From positions 1 to 64,000 of the forward strand of contig NZ_WKLH01000007.1 in NCBI RefSeq assembly GCF_010882175.1: a stretch of DNA of 64,000 nt, in the 5' to 3' direction. How positions within the stretch are numbered: position 1 is the stretch's first letter; the number at the start of each line of letters is the position of its first letter. The notes below the pieces were generated by a model. The model did no database searches, was not told where the DNA came from, and worked only from the letters and a program-made list of their open reading frames with translations. Below, one piece after another: positions 1 through 10,124 of the stretch. Both the position numbers and the translations under genes were made by a program. The stretch is from Mangrovibacterium lignilyticum. GTDB taxonomy: Bacteria > Bacteroidota > Bacteroidia > Bacteroidales > Prolixibacteraceae.

Positions 1-7
1 GCATACA

Positions 8-166
8 ATGAGTGATTTTGATTCGTATTCTGAAAATGAGATTTTTATTCTGTCTGACGTAGATGGCGAAATCTTCATCCGTGAATTGGCAAATCCATCT
101 TTGCCCAATGATGCTCTCTTGAGTGCAAAGGCAAACTACGACGAGTATGTTAGGTCTCTTTTGTAA
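8..166 (+). CDS. Short ORF at left edge, hypothetical or C-terminal fragment
   Basis: A 52-codon ORF runs from an ATG near the left edge to TAA. The frame is open to the edge, so this may be the C-terminus of a longer protein cut by the window. The product is acidic and ends in YVRSLL. I recognise no domain. A 760-base stretch without a gene follows. It could be a real gene end or a chance ORF. Confidence 0.35.
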   Translation: MSDFDSYSENEIFILSDVDGEIFIRELANPSLPNDALLSAKANYDEYVRSLL

Positions 167-926
167 GAAAAGAATGAGGCTGAGGTTCCTACTATCCCAC
201 AGTAGTTTTTGTGCTACGACGCTTAATTTCTCTGATTGTTTGTTCGGCTGATAGAGCCCTTTTTTGATCGCTCATAACAATTTATTTCTTTAAAGTTAAT
301 GAATTAAGCACTCATTAATTTCTTAGATAAATTGTCCCAATTCAGTTGAAGATATACATAAAATAGCCTTTAAAGGTATGCGTTCCCATGGCGGTCATAA
401 TTTCGATGAAAGAAACCCAAATTAATACGCAAAAGACAAGCAACTTCATGTTTACAAGTTAATACTTGAAGATGCTGTATTCAAGTATTTTGCATTGGTA
501 GTCTGTTGTTTATTAGGGAATTAATTAAAGTTCGAGTTTCTTGACCTTTTAGTGAGACTCTTCTTTTTTGCAATATTTATTGGCGTCCTCATCTTGAACT
601 GTTCAGGGTGGGGTGGCCTTATTGTGGCTGTTTGCTGGGAGCAATTCACCATTTCGTGTTCTCTTCTTGCGATTTGACAGCGATTCGTTGCCGATAGATG
701 TAACGTTGATTCTTAACCGCATTTTTCTGATTTCAGCTGATTGAACGTTCGCAAAAACCATACGCAAGGTGCAACCTCAAAATTTGCACTGTTACACGAT
801 TGTAAGGATTTTCCCGGCATATACTCATCCCTCTCAATGCACTCCGTTACTCCAGTTGCTCCTTGCAATTGCATTTTGTGGTTGCTATACCAGCATATCA
901 TTTTTTTAACTTAAAATTCAATCATT
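167..926. other. Gene-poor stretch with no assignable gene
   Basis: All frames are broken by frequent stops. The only open frame of note is a 62-codon minus-strand ORF at 713-901, whose Cys- and Met-rich product looks like nothing known. Near 345-420 one plus-strand frame reads as protein-like text (around the residues GMRSHGGHNFDE) but ends at TAA and has no clear start. It could be a decayed gene end. There is a small dyad (TTAATGA/TCATTAA, 296-318). The promoter of the 89-residue gene should lie at the right end. I see no RNA gene. Confidence 0.5.
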
Positions 927-1196
927 ATGAAAACGTTTAAGAAAAATTACATCGGTAAAGGAACTCAAGTTGAAAACTTCGACATCGTACGAATTTCGGT
1001 GAAGAAATCGGAGTTGGAAAAGTGCTCACACGAGTACGAAGGTGAAACTTACGTGACCTTCGAGGTTGCCCGGATGCAACAACCAGACAAATACGGTAAG
1101 ACCCACACCTGTTACTACCAGTCCAGAGAAGAGGAACCGGATACTCCTAAAGAAACCTCCTCAAAAGGAAAACCCAAAAAGGAAAAAGCTTCCTGA
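927..1196 (+). CDS. Small conserved-looking hypothetical protein, 89 aa
   Basis: I do not recognise the family. The protein has no signal peptide or membrane segment and is probably cytoplasmic. Residues 1-70 look folded, with mixed charge and the aromatic stretch TCYYQSRE. Residues 71-89 form a low-complexity Lys/Glu/Pro/Ser tail. The ATG at 927 follows an A/T-rich leader typical of Bacteroidota. A textbook intrinsic terminator starts four bases after the stop, so it appears to be a single-gene transcript. Sequence character, start context and terminator together argue for a real gene. Function unknown. Confidence 0.65.
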   Translation: MKTFKKNYIGKGTQVENFDIVRISVKKSELEKCSHEYEGETYVTFEVARMQQPDKYGKTHTCYYQSREEEPDTPKETSSKGKPKKEKAS

Positions 1197-1199
1197 TAG

Positions 1200-1222
1200 A
1201 AAAGCCCGAAAGGGCTTTTTTT
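1200..1222 (+). terminator. Intrinsic terminator of the 89-aa gene
   Basis: AAAAGCCC-GAAA-GGGCTTTT forms a perfect stem with a GNRA tetraloop. The run of seven T begins within the 3' arm. It sits directly after the TGA stop at 1194-1196. Confidence 0.9.
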
Positions 1223-1430
1223 ATTGAAAGTTGATAGAGGAGTAATAATAGGAATTCTACGTCGTTTACTAAATTGACAAGGATCAAATGGTAATCAGCC
1301 TGTTGTGAGACGTAATCGTCCATGGCAGGCTGCTTTGCTAATATGTAGAATAGCGGAAATGATTAACTAACTCAATTAAATTTCGCCCCTCCAATAATAT
1401 TCCGATGTATAAGTCGTTCATGCTTTTGTT

Positions 1431-1470
1431 AAAAAACCGGTTGTCGATAAGCGAGTTTGTGCGGTTTTTT
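1431..1470 (-). terminator. Probable terminator of the HTCS gene
   Basis: On the minus strand, AAAAAACCG and CGGTTTTTT pair around a ~22-base loop, giving a short G/C core followed by a T run. It lies about 30 bases past the HTCS stop codon. The long loop makes it weaker than a classical terminator. Confidence 0.55.
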
Positions 1471-1499
1471 ATTTCAAAAGCTGCATTCTACTTCATTAT

Positions 1500-4400
1500 T
1501 TATCCTTTGTAATCGCTCGGTTTACAGTCGAATTGTTTTTTGAAACAAGTGGCGAAATAGGCTGGAGATGAGAAACCGATCATATCTGCTATTTCAGAGA
1601 TTGTATAATCTCCGGTTAATAATAATTCGGCAGATCGGTTTAATTTATATTGATTAAAAAATGTGTTGGGTTTTTCTCCGGTTAGCGCTTTCATTTTGTG
1701 ATAGAACTTCGTTCTACTCATATTCATTTTTTCCGCGATAACTGTGATATTGATTTCCTGGTTAGAGAGCTCATTTTCCAGTAGCTCATAAAGTTGACTC
1801 ATAAATGCTTTGTCCCTTGGCGAAAGTATGTTTTCTTCTACCATGTTGGTGTCTGTTCTGCTGGTCAAAATTTGAGAAAGCAGCTTTTGGTTTTTTAACT
1901 GTGACTTCACCATCGCCTGGATGTATTCCGGTTCAAATGGTTTGGTAACATAGGCATTGGCCCCGGTTTCCAATCCTTCTATTTGTTCTTCCAGTAAGGT
2001 TTTCGCGGTAAGCAGAATAACCGGAATATGACAATAATTGATGTTAGCCTTGATTTCCCGGCAAAGCTCGTAGCCGGTCATACCCGGCATCAGTACATCG
2101 CTGATGATTAAGCTGGGTGAAATTTTATCGATGTTTTTCAGTGCACTTTCCCCATCATATTTGGTGAATACGTTATAATCTCTTCGTAGTAAGTTTTTAA
2201 GGAAGTAGGCAATCTCAACGTCATCATCAACGACGAGGATCGTGTCTTTGTCTTGACTGAACTGCTCATTATCAGGATTAAAGGTAGTGACTGCTTTTAT
2301 ATTCTCATTTTCATTGTCCTTTTGTGTATCAGTTGCTTCTGCTACCTCCGAGGCTGCGTAGGCATTTTTTGCGGTGGGAATAACAAAGCTAAATGTACTT
2401 CCTCCCTCTGTATTGTTAGATGCCTTGATTTCTCCATGGTGCAGGTTTAGCAGGCGTTTGGTGAAATACAAACCAATGCCTGTTCCCCAATTAATCGTTG
2501 CATTTTTTTGATCGTCAATTTGGTAATAACGCTGAAAAACTGACTCCAACTTATCTTCGGGGATTCCAATTCCGGTATCTTTGACCTCAACCAGTGCATA
2601 ATAGTTTTCATAATTGGGATCCAGGTTTGGAAAATGTGATATTGCAGACTCCGCGGAAATTATATTCACGGAGACGGAAATTTCCCCATTTTCGTGGGTG
2701 AATTTCAGTGCGTTGGATAAGAGATTGGCAAGAACCTTTTCTAATTTATCGATATCAATAAACATGAAAAAGGATTCCTCCAAACCGGAATAATTCAGCT
2801 TAATCTGCTTTTCTTTTGCCGGAAGCTCAAAAATCTCCAGCGTATTTTTAACCTGGTAGGTTAGGTCGGCCCGCGTAACTTTTAATTTCAATGCATCGGC
2901 TTCGAGCTTGCTTAAATCCATTAACTGATTGACCAGACGAAGCATCCGCTTAATACTTCTTTGCACTAATTCTACCATGGATTTTTCTTCCGGGCGGAGA
3001 CTGGAGCTCTTCGATAAGAGATTTACCGGCGCTTTTATAACTGATAACGGTGTCCTGAATTCATGCGAAATATTGGAGAAGAAACTCATATTCATTTGAT
3101 TAATGAATGCCTCGTGTTCTTTTTCCTTTTTGGCAATGAGTGCGTTTGTTCTGTTAATGCGATTTTTTTCTTTTAGCTTGTAGATGTAGTAAACTATAAG
3201 AAGAACGATGAAACCATAAATGAACAAAGCCCCGATACTAAACCATGGTGGTCTGGAAATGATTAATCGTAAAGAAGTTTCAGATTCTGAAGAGGTATAA
3301 TCGTTACTGGTTATCTTTAATTTAAAGTTATAGGTTCCTGGCTTTAGGTTTGAAAAATGGGCAACCCGGTTATTTTTGGCATCAATCCAGTCGGCATTGT
3401 ATCCCTCGAGTTTATAGTAAAAACGGAGTCTCGAGTATTCACTTATATCCAATGCTGTATAGTGAATACTAATATTGTTTTCATTATGCTTTAGGCTTAT
3501 TGACTTAGAAGCTTTGTTGTTGCTTGCGGTTTTGTAATAGTATTCGTTATTAATTTTTAAATCTTCAATAAGAAGCGAAATCTTTCGGTTGATGGAAATA
3601 GAAGATGGCTGGAAAATAGTAAAGCCATGTGTCCCCCCAAATATCAAAGATTTATCGGGTAGCATGGCCGAGCATTTTATATTGAACTGGTTCCCTCCTA
3701 ATCCGTCGTAGCTGTAATAAGTGAATTGTTTGTTCGTGGCAGGGATGTAATGACTAAGACCATATGATGTTCCTACCCATAATTCATGTTTGTCATCCTC
3801 AATGATACTTGTGGCATTTCTGATCGGTGTTTTTTCTATCGTGTTGCTTCGTGGTACATACTTTAGCAAAGGACCATTCATTTGGCCGATCCAAATGTTT
3901 TGCTGGGAATCTTCGTAGAGCGTTGTTGGTTCAAATCTTGTCGTTTCGATCAAATTGTCCAGTGAGTAAATTTTGTTATTATTTTTTGGATCGATGATTT
4001 TAATCGGCTGGTTTGTTGCCGCTACCATAATTGTCCCGTCGCTTAATGCCAGGATTGAACTATTACTTTCGATATTGCGATCAAAAACCGGGAGCACAAT
4101 AAGATCCACGGAAGTATTTTCAAACATGTATACACTCTCGCTTTCCGAACACACCCATACATTATGGCTATCATCGATGGTTAATTGGCAAAGCATTTTA
4201 GTAATTCCTCCAAAGTGAGTTTTTGTTCGAATTAATTGATCATTCCTGTTAATGCAATGAAGAAATTTACCGGGAGTTATCATCCATACGTTTTGATTGT
4301 CGATAACCAGGTCCCTGATCTTATCCTGAAAAAAAGGATCTTCTTTGAAAAATGTAGAGAGATCAACTCTTGAATCTATCTTCTTTGTAATTAGATTATA

Positions 4401-5540
4401 ATTGAACAGCTCATCGCCATAGGTGCTAAACCAAATACTTTTGGAGCCATCAAGGGCTAATGTTTTTACAGAATTTCCTTTTACAATGGATTGTAAGTGC
4501 CGGTCATAATTAAACTGGTTTTTGTATTTATAGATGATATAATGGCCCTTTTCATGTGATCCAATCCACAGGTTATCGTTTGTATCCAAAAATAAAGTCG
4601 TAATGTTACAATCAGGTACCTCAAACGGGAATTCATAATCATTTTGAAAAAGTATTCGGTTGTTTTCTTTGTCGAAAAGAAACAGACCATTTTTGTGCGT
4701 GATAAACAATAGTTGTGTTTCCGAATATTCAAATACTTCCGTCACAAGGGCTTTGGACAATACCGGGTGCTTTAAAATTGTCTCAGGAACGGCCAGCTCT
4801 TCCATTGACCTTGTATCGAATCGTTTTAGTCCACCAGTTCCGTGCATGGTCCAGAGATCGCCGCCCTTTAAAAGACTGCTGTAGATTAAATAGGGAATTT
4901 TTTCAGGTTTAAATGTTTTTAAAAGTTTATATTCGGGTTCATTGTAGCATTTAATGTTGAACCGGGATACTAGCCAAATTCGATTATACCCATCCGCAAA
5001 ACACCTGTTTTGAGTTGAATATTCATCGAAATCAATCAGATGGTAAAATGTGTTTTGAACACTGTCATATTTGTAAATAGCATTTCCTAAGTTGGCATAA
5101 ACAGTTCCCCGTGGGGACTCCAGAATTTGAAATACCGTTTTAAAGTTATTATCGATAATTGTGTTATTGAATTGCTCTTTTTCGCGATCGTAAATGCAGA
5201 TCCCTTCTTTTGTCCCAACCCAAAGCTTGTTTTCGTGATCGATCAATAGACTCTGGATGCTGTTATTGCATATGGAGTGTTGGTTCCCCTCGTTATAGAA
5301 GTATTGATAATACTCGTAACTGTTATACCTGTTTAATCCCCTGTCGGTACCAAGCCAGATATACCCGTTAGCATCCTGTGCCATACAATTGATCTGTTGA
5401 TTTGAGATTTCATTGGATATTTGAAACAAATCACTCCTAATAGGTAGCTTATGTTTACTACTGCCGTTCGTACAAGATATTGAAACGACGAAAAAAGCCA
5501 GGTAGGTCAATACGATTTTAGTGATATTGCAGGTCCGCAT
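1500..5540 (-). CDS. Hybrid two-component system sensor/regulator (HTCS)
   Basis: A single-protein signalling system of the type that controls Bacteroidota glycan loci. Visible order: N-terminal hydrophobic signal (possible lipobox Cys23); ~600 residues of two-bladed Reg_prop repeats (recurrent I/VWLGT and LWVGT strings) forming the periplasmic sensor; a Y_Y_Y domain at ~690-760; a membrane segment at ~767-788; HisKA with SHEFRTPL and phospho-acceptor His826; HATPase with LLSNALKF and DTGIGIP boxes; a receiver domain with Asp1148 in the SDVLMPG motif; and a C-terminal AraC-type HTH at ~1240-1346. At 1346 residues it is full length with no visible lesion. It is divergent from the receptor-like/sulfatase/GH3 group, which is its likely target. 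The ligand cannot be read from sequence. Confidence 0.95.
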   Translation of the reverse strand: MRTCNITKIVLTYLAFFVVSISCTNGSSKHKLPIRSDLFQISNEISNQQINCMAQDANGYIWLGTDRGLNRYNSYEYYQYFYNEGNQHSICNNSIQSLLIDHENKLWVGTKEGICIYDREKEQFNNTIIDNNFKTVFQILESPRGTVYANLGNAIYKYDSVQNTFYHLIDFDEYSTQNRCFADGYNRIWLVSRFNIKCYNEPEYKLLKTFKPEKIPYLIYSSLLKGGDLWTMHGTGGLKRFDTRSMEELAVPETILKHPVLSKALVTEVFEYSETQLLFITHKNGLFLFDKENNRILFQNDYEFPFEVPDCNITTLFLDTNDNLWIGSHEKGHYIIYKYKNQFNYDRHLQSIVKGNSVKTLALDGSKSIWFSTYGDELFNYNLITKKIDSRVDLSTFFKEDPFFQDKIRDLVIDNQNVWMITPGKFLHCINRNDQLIRTKTHFGGITKMLCQLTIDDSHNVWVCSESESVYMFENTSVDLIVLPVFDRNIESNSSILALSDGTIMVAATNQPIKIIDPKNNNKIYSLDNLIETTRFEPTTLYEDSQQNIWIGQMNGPLLKYVPRSNTIEKTPIRNATSIIEDDKHELWVGTSYGLSHYIPATNKQFTYYSYDGLGGNQFNIKCSAMLPDKSLIFGGTHGFTIFQPSSISINRKISLLIEDLKINNEYYYKTASNNKASKSISLKHNENNISIHYTALDISEYSRLRFYYKLEGYNADWIDAKNNRVAHFSNLKPGTYNFKLKITSNDYTSSESETSLRLIISRPPWFSIGALFIYGFIVLLIVYYIYKLKEKNRINRTNALIAKKEKEHEAFINQMNMSFFSNISHEFRTPLSVIKAPVNLLSKSSSLRPEEKSMVELVQRSIKRMLRLVNQLMDLSKLEADALKLKVTRADLTYQVKNTLEIFELPAKEKQIKLNYSGLEESFFMFIDIDKLEKVLANLLSNALKFTHENGEISVSVNIISAESAISHFPNLDPNYENYYALVEVKDTGIGIPEDKLESVFQRYYQIDDQKNATINWGTGIGLYFTKRLLNLHHGEIKASNNTEGGSTFSFVIPTAKNAYAASEVAEATDTQKDNENENIKAVTTFNPDNEQFSQDKDTILVVDDDVEIAYFLKNLLRRDYNVFTKYDGESALKNIDKISPSLIISDVLMPGMTGYELCREIKANINYCHIPVILLTAKTLLEEQIEGLETGANAYVTKPFEPEYIQAMVKSQLKNQKLLSQILTSRTDTNMVEENILSPRDKAFMSQLYELLENELSNQEINITVIAEKMNMSRTKFYHKMKALTGEKPNTFFNQYKLNRSAELLLTGDYTISEIADMIGFSSPAYFATCFKKQFDCKPSDYKG

Positions 5541-5779
5541 AGTCAGGTTTGTTGCTTCGTCAAATTTAAATGATTTTAACTCGAATTTTAAGTCTACGTA
5601 ACCAAAACGTTGAATTAGAACAATTTTAAAGAAAAATGAACAAATCTGAAGGTTATGTGATCAAAAATGAAGGTGTTCCACCTGCATTCGAAAGTCTCCC
5701 GGATGTCAGCAGTGTAGATTTGTAATCAGAACTTTTGTTCTACCGCTAGATCAAGATTTAAAACTTAAACTGAATTGAA
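5541..5779. promoter_or_regulatory. Divergent intergenic region with AGAAC-N4-GTTCT dyad
   Basis: This spacer separates the HTCS gene from the receptor-like gene and should carry both promoters. At 5728-5741 there is a perfect inverted repeat, AGAACTTTTGTTCT, about 40 bases before the receptor ATG. That is a plausible site for the HTCS AraC domain or another regulator. A 29-codon ORF at 5636-5725 is probably chance. Confidence 0.45.
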
Positions 5780-8014
5780 ATGAAAAGACAAAAAATCTAC
5801 ACAAGTATTTTATTATGCTTTTGTCTGTTTTCAGTGTTTAATGTCTCAGCCCAGAAAGCTGATACTGAAAAAGCGAAAGCAGATTCTATTGCCACTACTG
5901 ACTCTAAAAAGGAGGAAAAAGGTCGAAATGTTATGCTGAATGCAGCTTCTAACAGTGGCCCAAGAGAAATTAATATTGGATTACCAGGTTTAGCAACTGG
6001 AATGGCAATACGCGAAAACGGGGTCCCGGTGTCATGGACCTGGCCCGAAATGCCTATATATTGTTGGAGGTCCGGAGTTGGAAATGGTAAAGTACGTTTA
6101 CTTAGTATTGCAGAAAGGGCGTTGACAATCGGACAATTTGGCTATGCTGTAAGCGCAGATTCCAGGATCGGTGGAGATCAATTAGATATTAGAGGTTCTG
6201 TGTCCGGTGGTAGTTTCGGTTGGTTACAAACTGATTTGGCTGTTTCGGCTCCGATTGCCAAAAATTGGTCTTTTGTTGCAGGGGTGTTTTCTGATACTGA
6301 TCCGGGATCGACAAAATTGGCATTTGCGAAAGCAAGCAATTCAGCGGAGGTATACAGATTGGGATTGACAAAGAGATTTAATAACAACAAAGGTAAAATT
6401 AGTTTCTTGTATAAAAGATCAAAGGCCCATTGGTTATCTGAAATGGCTGTTTCAAGATTTAAAGGTAACGGAGAAGTTGAAGAAATTGATGGCTTAAGAA
6501 TGGGGCGGGACTCTTATACTCTGAATACCGGAAGAATCAGATTGCTAGATGCAAAATCAGGTGAGTATTATTTTACAAATTTTGGAAGTCATGATGATGA
6601 AAATACATCCAGTGCATTCTATGTATTTGGAGACCTTAATTTGAAGAATAATTGGAAATTGGATTATACGTTGAATTATCGTCGTTCAGTGACTGCCACT
6701 TCTTTTGTGGCGTATACAGGAGTTAAAAATACTACCTCTGCCGTAACTTACATGGATGGTTCTGCTTATGAAGGAGAAAAATATCAGATTGTGTTGGCAC
6801 AAAATGATAATAATACACCGCAAACGAGTTTTCAGGGAAGGTTTGAGCTAAGTAAACAAGGAACAAACCATGCCCCCAGAATTGGATTAATGAGTAATTA
6901 TTACAAAAGAGATAAATATGTGGCTAACAGGTCGTTTTTTGCACAGGAAATTGCAGCTCAACCTCGCCAGTTATTAATCAACGGGCAATCTGATGAATAC
7001 GGATTTTGGGGGTACAATGCTATTGCCGAGTATAATGATGGGTATGAACATCAAACAACGCTATATTTTATCGATGATTTTAAAGTTACACCCAATTTGA
7101 ATGTAAGTTACGGTGCAAATGTGAGGTACCAGAAAATTAATGGAAATCATGCAACAAACAGGGGGCTAAACTGGACATTAGCCAATGCCGATATTGCGGA
7201 TTTTGATTACGACTTTTTTAATTATACTGCAAATATTGATGCATCATACAACATAACCAAGTATGCCGGTTTGACTGGTCAGTTTTTGTATAATACAGAA
7301 AATGGACAATTAAAGGATTTTTCGCTTGCACAACTACCAAGAATAGACACCAAAGTCAAAACGCCATTCTTTAAAATAGGGGTATTTGTTAATCATCCAA
7401 AAATCAGCTTAGTATCAGCATATACTCGTGTCGTTAAGAATAACTTCAATAAGAATTTGAACCTGACAAATCCATTGGATCGGAATCAAACTGAATCACA
7501 AAAGGTTTTTTATGATATCAAAACAAGTGCCTGGGTTAATGATATTATTGCAAAACCATTTAAAGGATTTAATGTGCACTATAATTTAACAATCCAAAAC
7601 CCTATTTACGATAACTTTGAGTTTACTGCATTTGGTAAGGATTATGACTATAGTGGAAATAATGTAACGCAAATTTCAAAAGTGTTAATGGAAATTGACC
7701 CTAGTTATACATTCGCAAAAAATAAGGTGACTGTTTGGGCAAGTGCCAGATATTTTAGTAAACAATATGCCAGCATTACAAACGCACTGTTCTTTAAAGG
7801 ATGGTGGGAAACATTTGGTGGAGTAAACTACAGAATGAATAAGAATGTGGCATTGGATGTTAAGGTTGTTAACCTGCTTAACCAACGTGGTGTTAAAAAC
7901 GAAATTTCTGGATCTGAATTAGATACCGATGAGTCTTACTATGTTGGAAACTATATCGTTAGTAGTTTTATCCGACCATTTACAGTTGAAGCAAGTTTGA
8001 AATTCAATTTTTAA
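5780..8014 (+). CDS. TonB-dependent receptor-like outer-membrane barrel, 744 aa
   Basis: Residues 1-24 form a signal peptide ending VSA-Q. A short Lys/Ala/Asp-rich linker follows, then a plug-like region at ~48-150 (NVMLNAAS, REINIGLPG, ENGVPVSW). Many alternating aromatic/polar strands then run to a C-terminal Phe (LKFNF), the usual outer-membrane barrel signature. Unlike SusC proteins it has no carboxypeptidase-like domain, no STN domain and no obvious TonB box, and it has no SusD partner. The sulfatase gene follows after 193 bases. I infer uptake of a sulfated or sulfatase-processed ligand. A non-TonB porin is the alternative. Confidence 0.75.
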   Translation: MKRQKIYTSILLCFCLFSVFNVSAQKADTEKAKADSIATTDSKKEEKGRNVMLNAASNSGPREINIGLPGLATGMAIRENGVPVSWTWPEMPIYCWRSGVGNGKVRLLSIAERALTIGQFGYAVSADSRIGGDQLDIRGSVSGGSFGWLQTDLAVSAPIAKNWSFVAGVFSDTDPGSTKLAFAKASNSAEVYRLGLTKRFNNNKGKISFLYKRSKAHWLSEMAVSRFKGNGEVEEIDGLRMGRDSYTLNTGRIRLLDAKSGEYYFTNFGSHDDENTSSAFYVFGDLNLKNNWKLDYTLNYRRSVTATSFVAYTGVKNTTSAVTYMDGSAYEGEKYQIVLAQNDNNTPQTSFQGRFELSKQGTNHAPRIGLMSNYYKRDKYVANRSFFAQEIAAQPRQLLINGQSDEYGFWGYNAIAEYNDGYEHQTTLYFIDDFKVTPNLNVSYGANVRYQKINGNHATNRGLNWTLANADIADFDYDFFNYTANIDASYNITKYAGLTGQFLYNTENGQLKDFSLAQLPRIDTKVKTPFFKIGVFVNHPKISLVSAYTRVVKNNFNKNLNLTNPLDRNQTESQKVFYDIKTSAWVNDIIAKPFKGFNVHYNLTIQNPIYDNFEFTAFGKDYDYSGNNVTQISKVLMEIDPSYTFAKNKVTVWASARYFSKQYASITNALFFKGWWETFGGVNYRMNKNVALDVKVVNLLNQRGVKNEISGSELDTDESYYVGNYIVSSFIRPFTVEASLKFNF

Positions 8015-8207
8015 CTGTATTAATCTGAGTTTCTCTAAATCTCACAATGGGTTTCGGAAGCTTTCAATCGATAACCTGAATTAGAGGTTCACCGTCAGAC
8101 ATAATTTTAAAAAATATCGAGACAAAAATGATGAGTGCCATATATGGGTATTTAATTGAAGTAATATGTGTAATTGCCAATAAGTTATAAATCTAAATCT
8201 GTTAAAA

Positions 8208-9890
8208 ATGAAAAATTTGAAATTTAAAATCTCAAGGGTTGCGTTAATACCTATACTATCAAGTTTCTTGTTACTGTTTTCCTGTCAAAGTAAAGGGGGC
8301 GAACATAAATCAGAGGAGCCGTCAAAACGGCCTAATATCCTTTTCATAATATCTGATGACCATGCTTACCAGGCAATCAGTGCCTACGGTGGCCGGTTGG
8401 CCGAAGTTGCACCGACACCAAACATTGATAGAATTGCCAACGATGGGGTACGTTTTAATCATTGCCTGGTAACCAATTCAATTTGTGGCCCATCGAGAGC
8501 GGCTATTTTTACAGGAAAGTACAGCCATAAAAATGGATTTATCGACAATACTTTCGGTTCTAAATTTGATTTTAATCAGCAAACTTTTGGGGAATTGCTT
8601 CAACAAGCCGGTTATAATACGGGAGTACTAGGTAAACTACATTTAGGACAAACTCCTACAAAAGGTTTTGACTATGTTGATATACTTCCGGGACAAGGTT
8701 CTTACTATAATCCTATGTTCATTAATAAAAAAGGTCAGTATACCCTGGAAGGTTATGCAACAGAAATCATTACGGATAAAGCGATCAGCTTTATGGATTC
8801 GGTTAAAAATGATGACAAACCTTTTATGTTATTTCTGGGGCATAAGTCACCTCACCGTCCTTGGCAACCAGGGCCTAATGAATTAGGAATGTATGAAAAT
8901 GTAACTATCCCAGAACCAGCAACTTTATTTGATGATTATTCTGGAAACAGAGAAGTTGCCGGAATGAATTACATGAGTATCTCAGACGCCATGAAGATGG
9001 AACAGGACTGTAAAATTACAGATAAACCACAAGCTGGTTTTAACAAAGAGCAACAAACTGCTTGGGATGAAGTATATGGTCCTATTAATGAGGAGTTTAA
9101 GAAAGATAATCCACAGGGCGATGATTTAACCAGATTCAAATATCAAAGATATATGAGAGACTATTTGGCATGTATTGCAGGAGTTGATAAAGGAGTTGGT
9201 AAAGTGTTAGATTATTTAAAAGAGTCAGGATTAGATAAAAATACAATTGTAATTTATACTTCTGATCAGGGATTTTATTTAGGAGAACATGGTTGGTTTG
9301 ATAAAAGATGGATGTATAAAGAGTCTTTACGAACACCTTTATTAGTTAAGTGGGATGGTGTTGTTAAGCCAGGAACTGTCGATGATAAAGATTTGGTTTC
9401 AAACCTGGATTTTGCGGAAACGTTCTTAGATCTGGCCGGAGCACCAGTGCCTTCAGATATGCAAGGAGCAAGTCTTGTACCTATTTTGGAAGGTCATACA
9501 CCTGAAGATTGGAGAACAGCGCACTACTATCATTATTACGAGCATCCCTCAGAGCACGATGTTAGACGTCACTATGGTATCACCACCGCTAAATATAAGT
9601 TGATCCATTTCTACTACGACCTGGATAAATGGGAACTGTACGATCTGGAAAAAGATCCAAATGAAATGAAAAACATTTATGGAGATCCGGCTTACGCCGA
9701 CGTTCAAGCTGACCTTTATAAACAGTTGGAAGCGTTAAGAGTAAAGTATGAAGACAATGATTCATTGAATGAGAAATTTATTGAAGAATACAAAGAGAAA
9801 GTTAAAACGAATCCACTTGTTGAGTACTGGAAACTTCCTCAAGATGAGATGATGAGATTGTACAAGGAGTATTTGAAGACTCAGAAGTAA
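8208..9890 (+). CDS. S1-family sulfatase lipoprotein (GlcNAc-6-sulfatase-like)
   Basis: Hydrolyses a sulfate ester from a glycan. The signal peptide ends in a lipobox, LLLFSC, with Cys26. Metal-binding Asp50-Asp51 lie in FIISDDHAY. The formylglycine signature is C93-G-P-S-R97, so the protein depends on a Cys-type maturase (anSME) not present in this window. C-terminal elements include [11 protein letters not shown] and the block around [16 protein letters not shown], resembling the subfamily of Bacteroides N-acetylglucosamine-6-O-sulfatases (S1_11). The subfamily call is from memory of motifs. At 560 residues the length is normal. It sits between the receptor-like gene and a GH3 gene. Confidence 0.92.
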   Translation: MKNLKFKISRVALIPILSSFLLLFSCQSKGGEHKSEEPSKRPNILFIISDDHAYQAISAYGGRLAEVAPTPNIDRIANDGVRFNHCLVTNSICGPSRAAIFTGKYSHKNGFIDNTFGSKFDFNQQTFGELLQQAGYNTGVLGKLHLGQTPTKGFDYVDILPGQGSYYNPMFINKKGQYTLEGYATEIITDKAISFMDSVKNDDKPFMLFLGHKSPHRPWQPGPNELGMYENVTIPEPATLFDDYSGNREVAGMNYMSISDAMKMEQDCKITDKPQAGFNKEQQTAWDEVYGPINEEFKKDNPQGDDLTRFKYQRYMRDYLACIAGVDKGVGKVLDYLKESGLDKNTIVIYTSDQGFYLGEHGWFDKRWMYKESLRTPLLVKWDGVVKPGTVDDKDLVSNLDFAETFLDLAGAPVPSDMQGASLVPILEGHTPEDWRTAHYYHYYEHPSEHDVRRHYGITTAKYKLIHFYYDLDKWELYDLEKDPNEMKNIYGDPAYADVQADLYKQLEALRVKYEDNDSLNEKFIEEYKEKVKTNPLVEYWKLPQDEMMRLYKEYLKTQK

Positions 9891-10124
9891 TGAATTTCAA
9901 ATTGAGAAGTAAGATTTATAAGAGTTAATGAAATCGACGATAAAATGACCAATGATTTTGTTCTCCGATTTTGTTAAGGGCAAGTAAATCAAAAAGAAGC
10001 AAATAGTTTTTTTCATAAGAATTGGTGATTGAACTTGTGCTGGTGGGAAGTAATAAGGTGAAGCTTCCCCCGGCATAAGCTACCAATTTTATGAAAAAAG
10101 AAGTAATCAATAGAAAACCATAGC

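Noticed and set aside
713-901. 62-codon minus-strand ORF in the left gene-poor stretch
   Set aside because: No domain, unusual Cys/Met-rich composition, no terminator or promoter signal.
5636-5725. 29-codon ORF between the HTCS and the receptor-like gene
   Set aside because: Too short, no recognisable leader or toxin features, and it overlaps the region expected to hold promoters.
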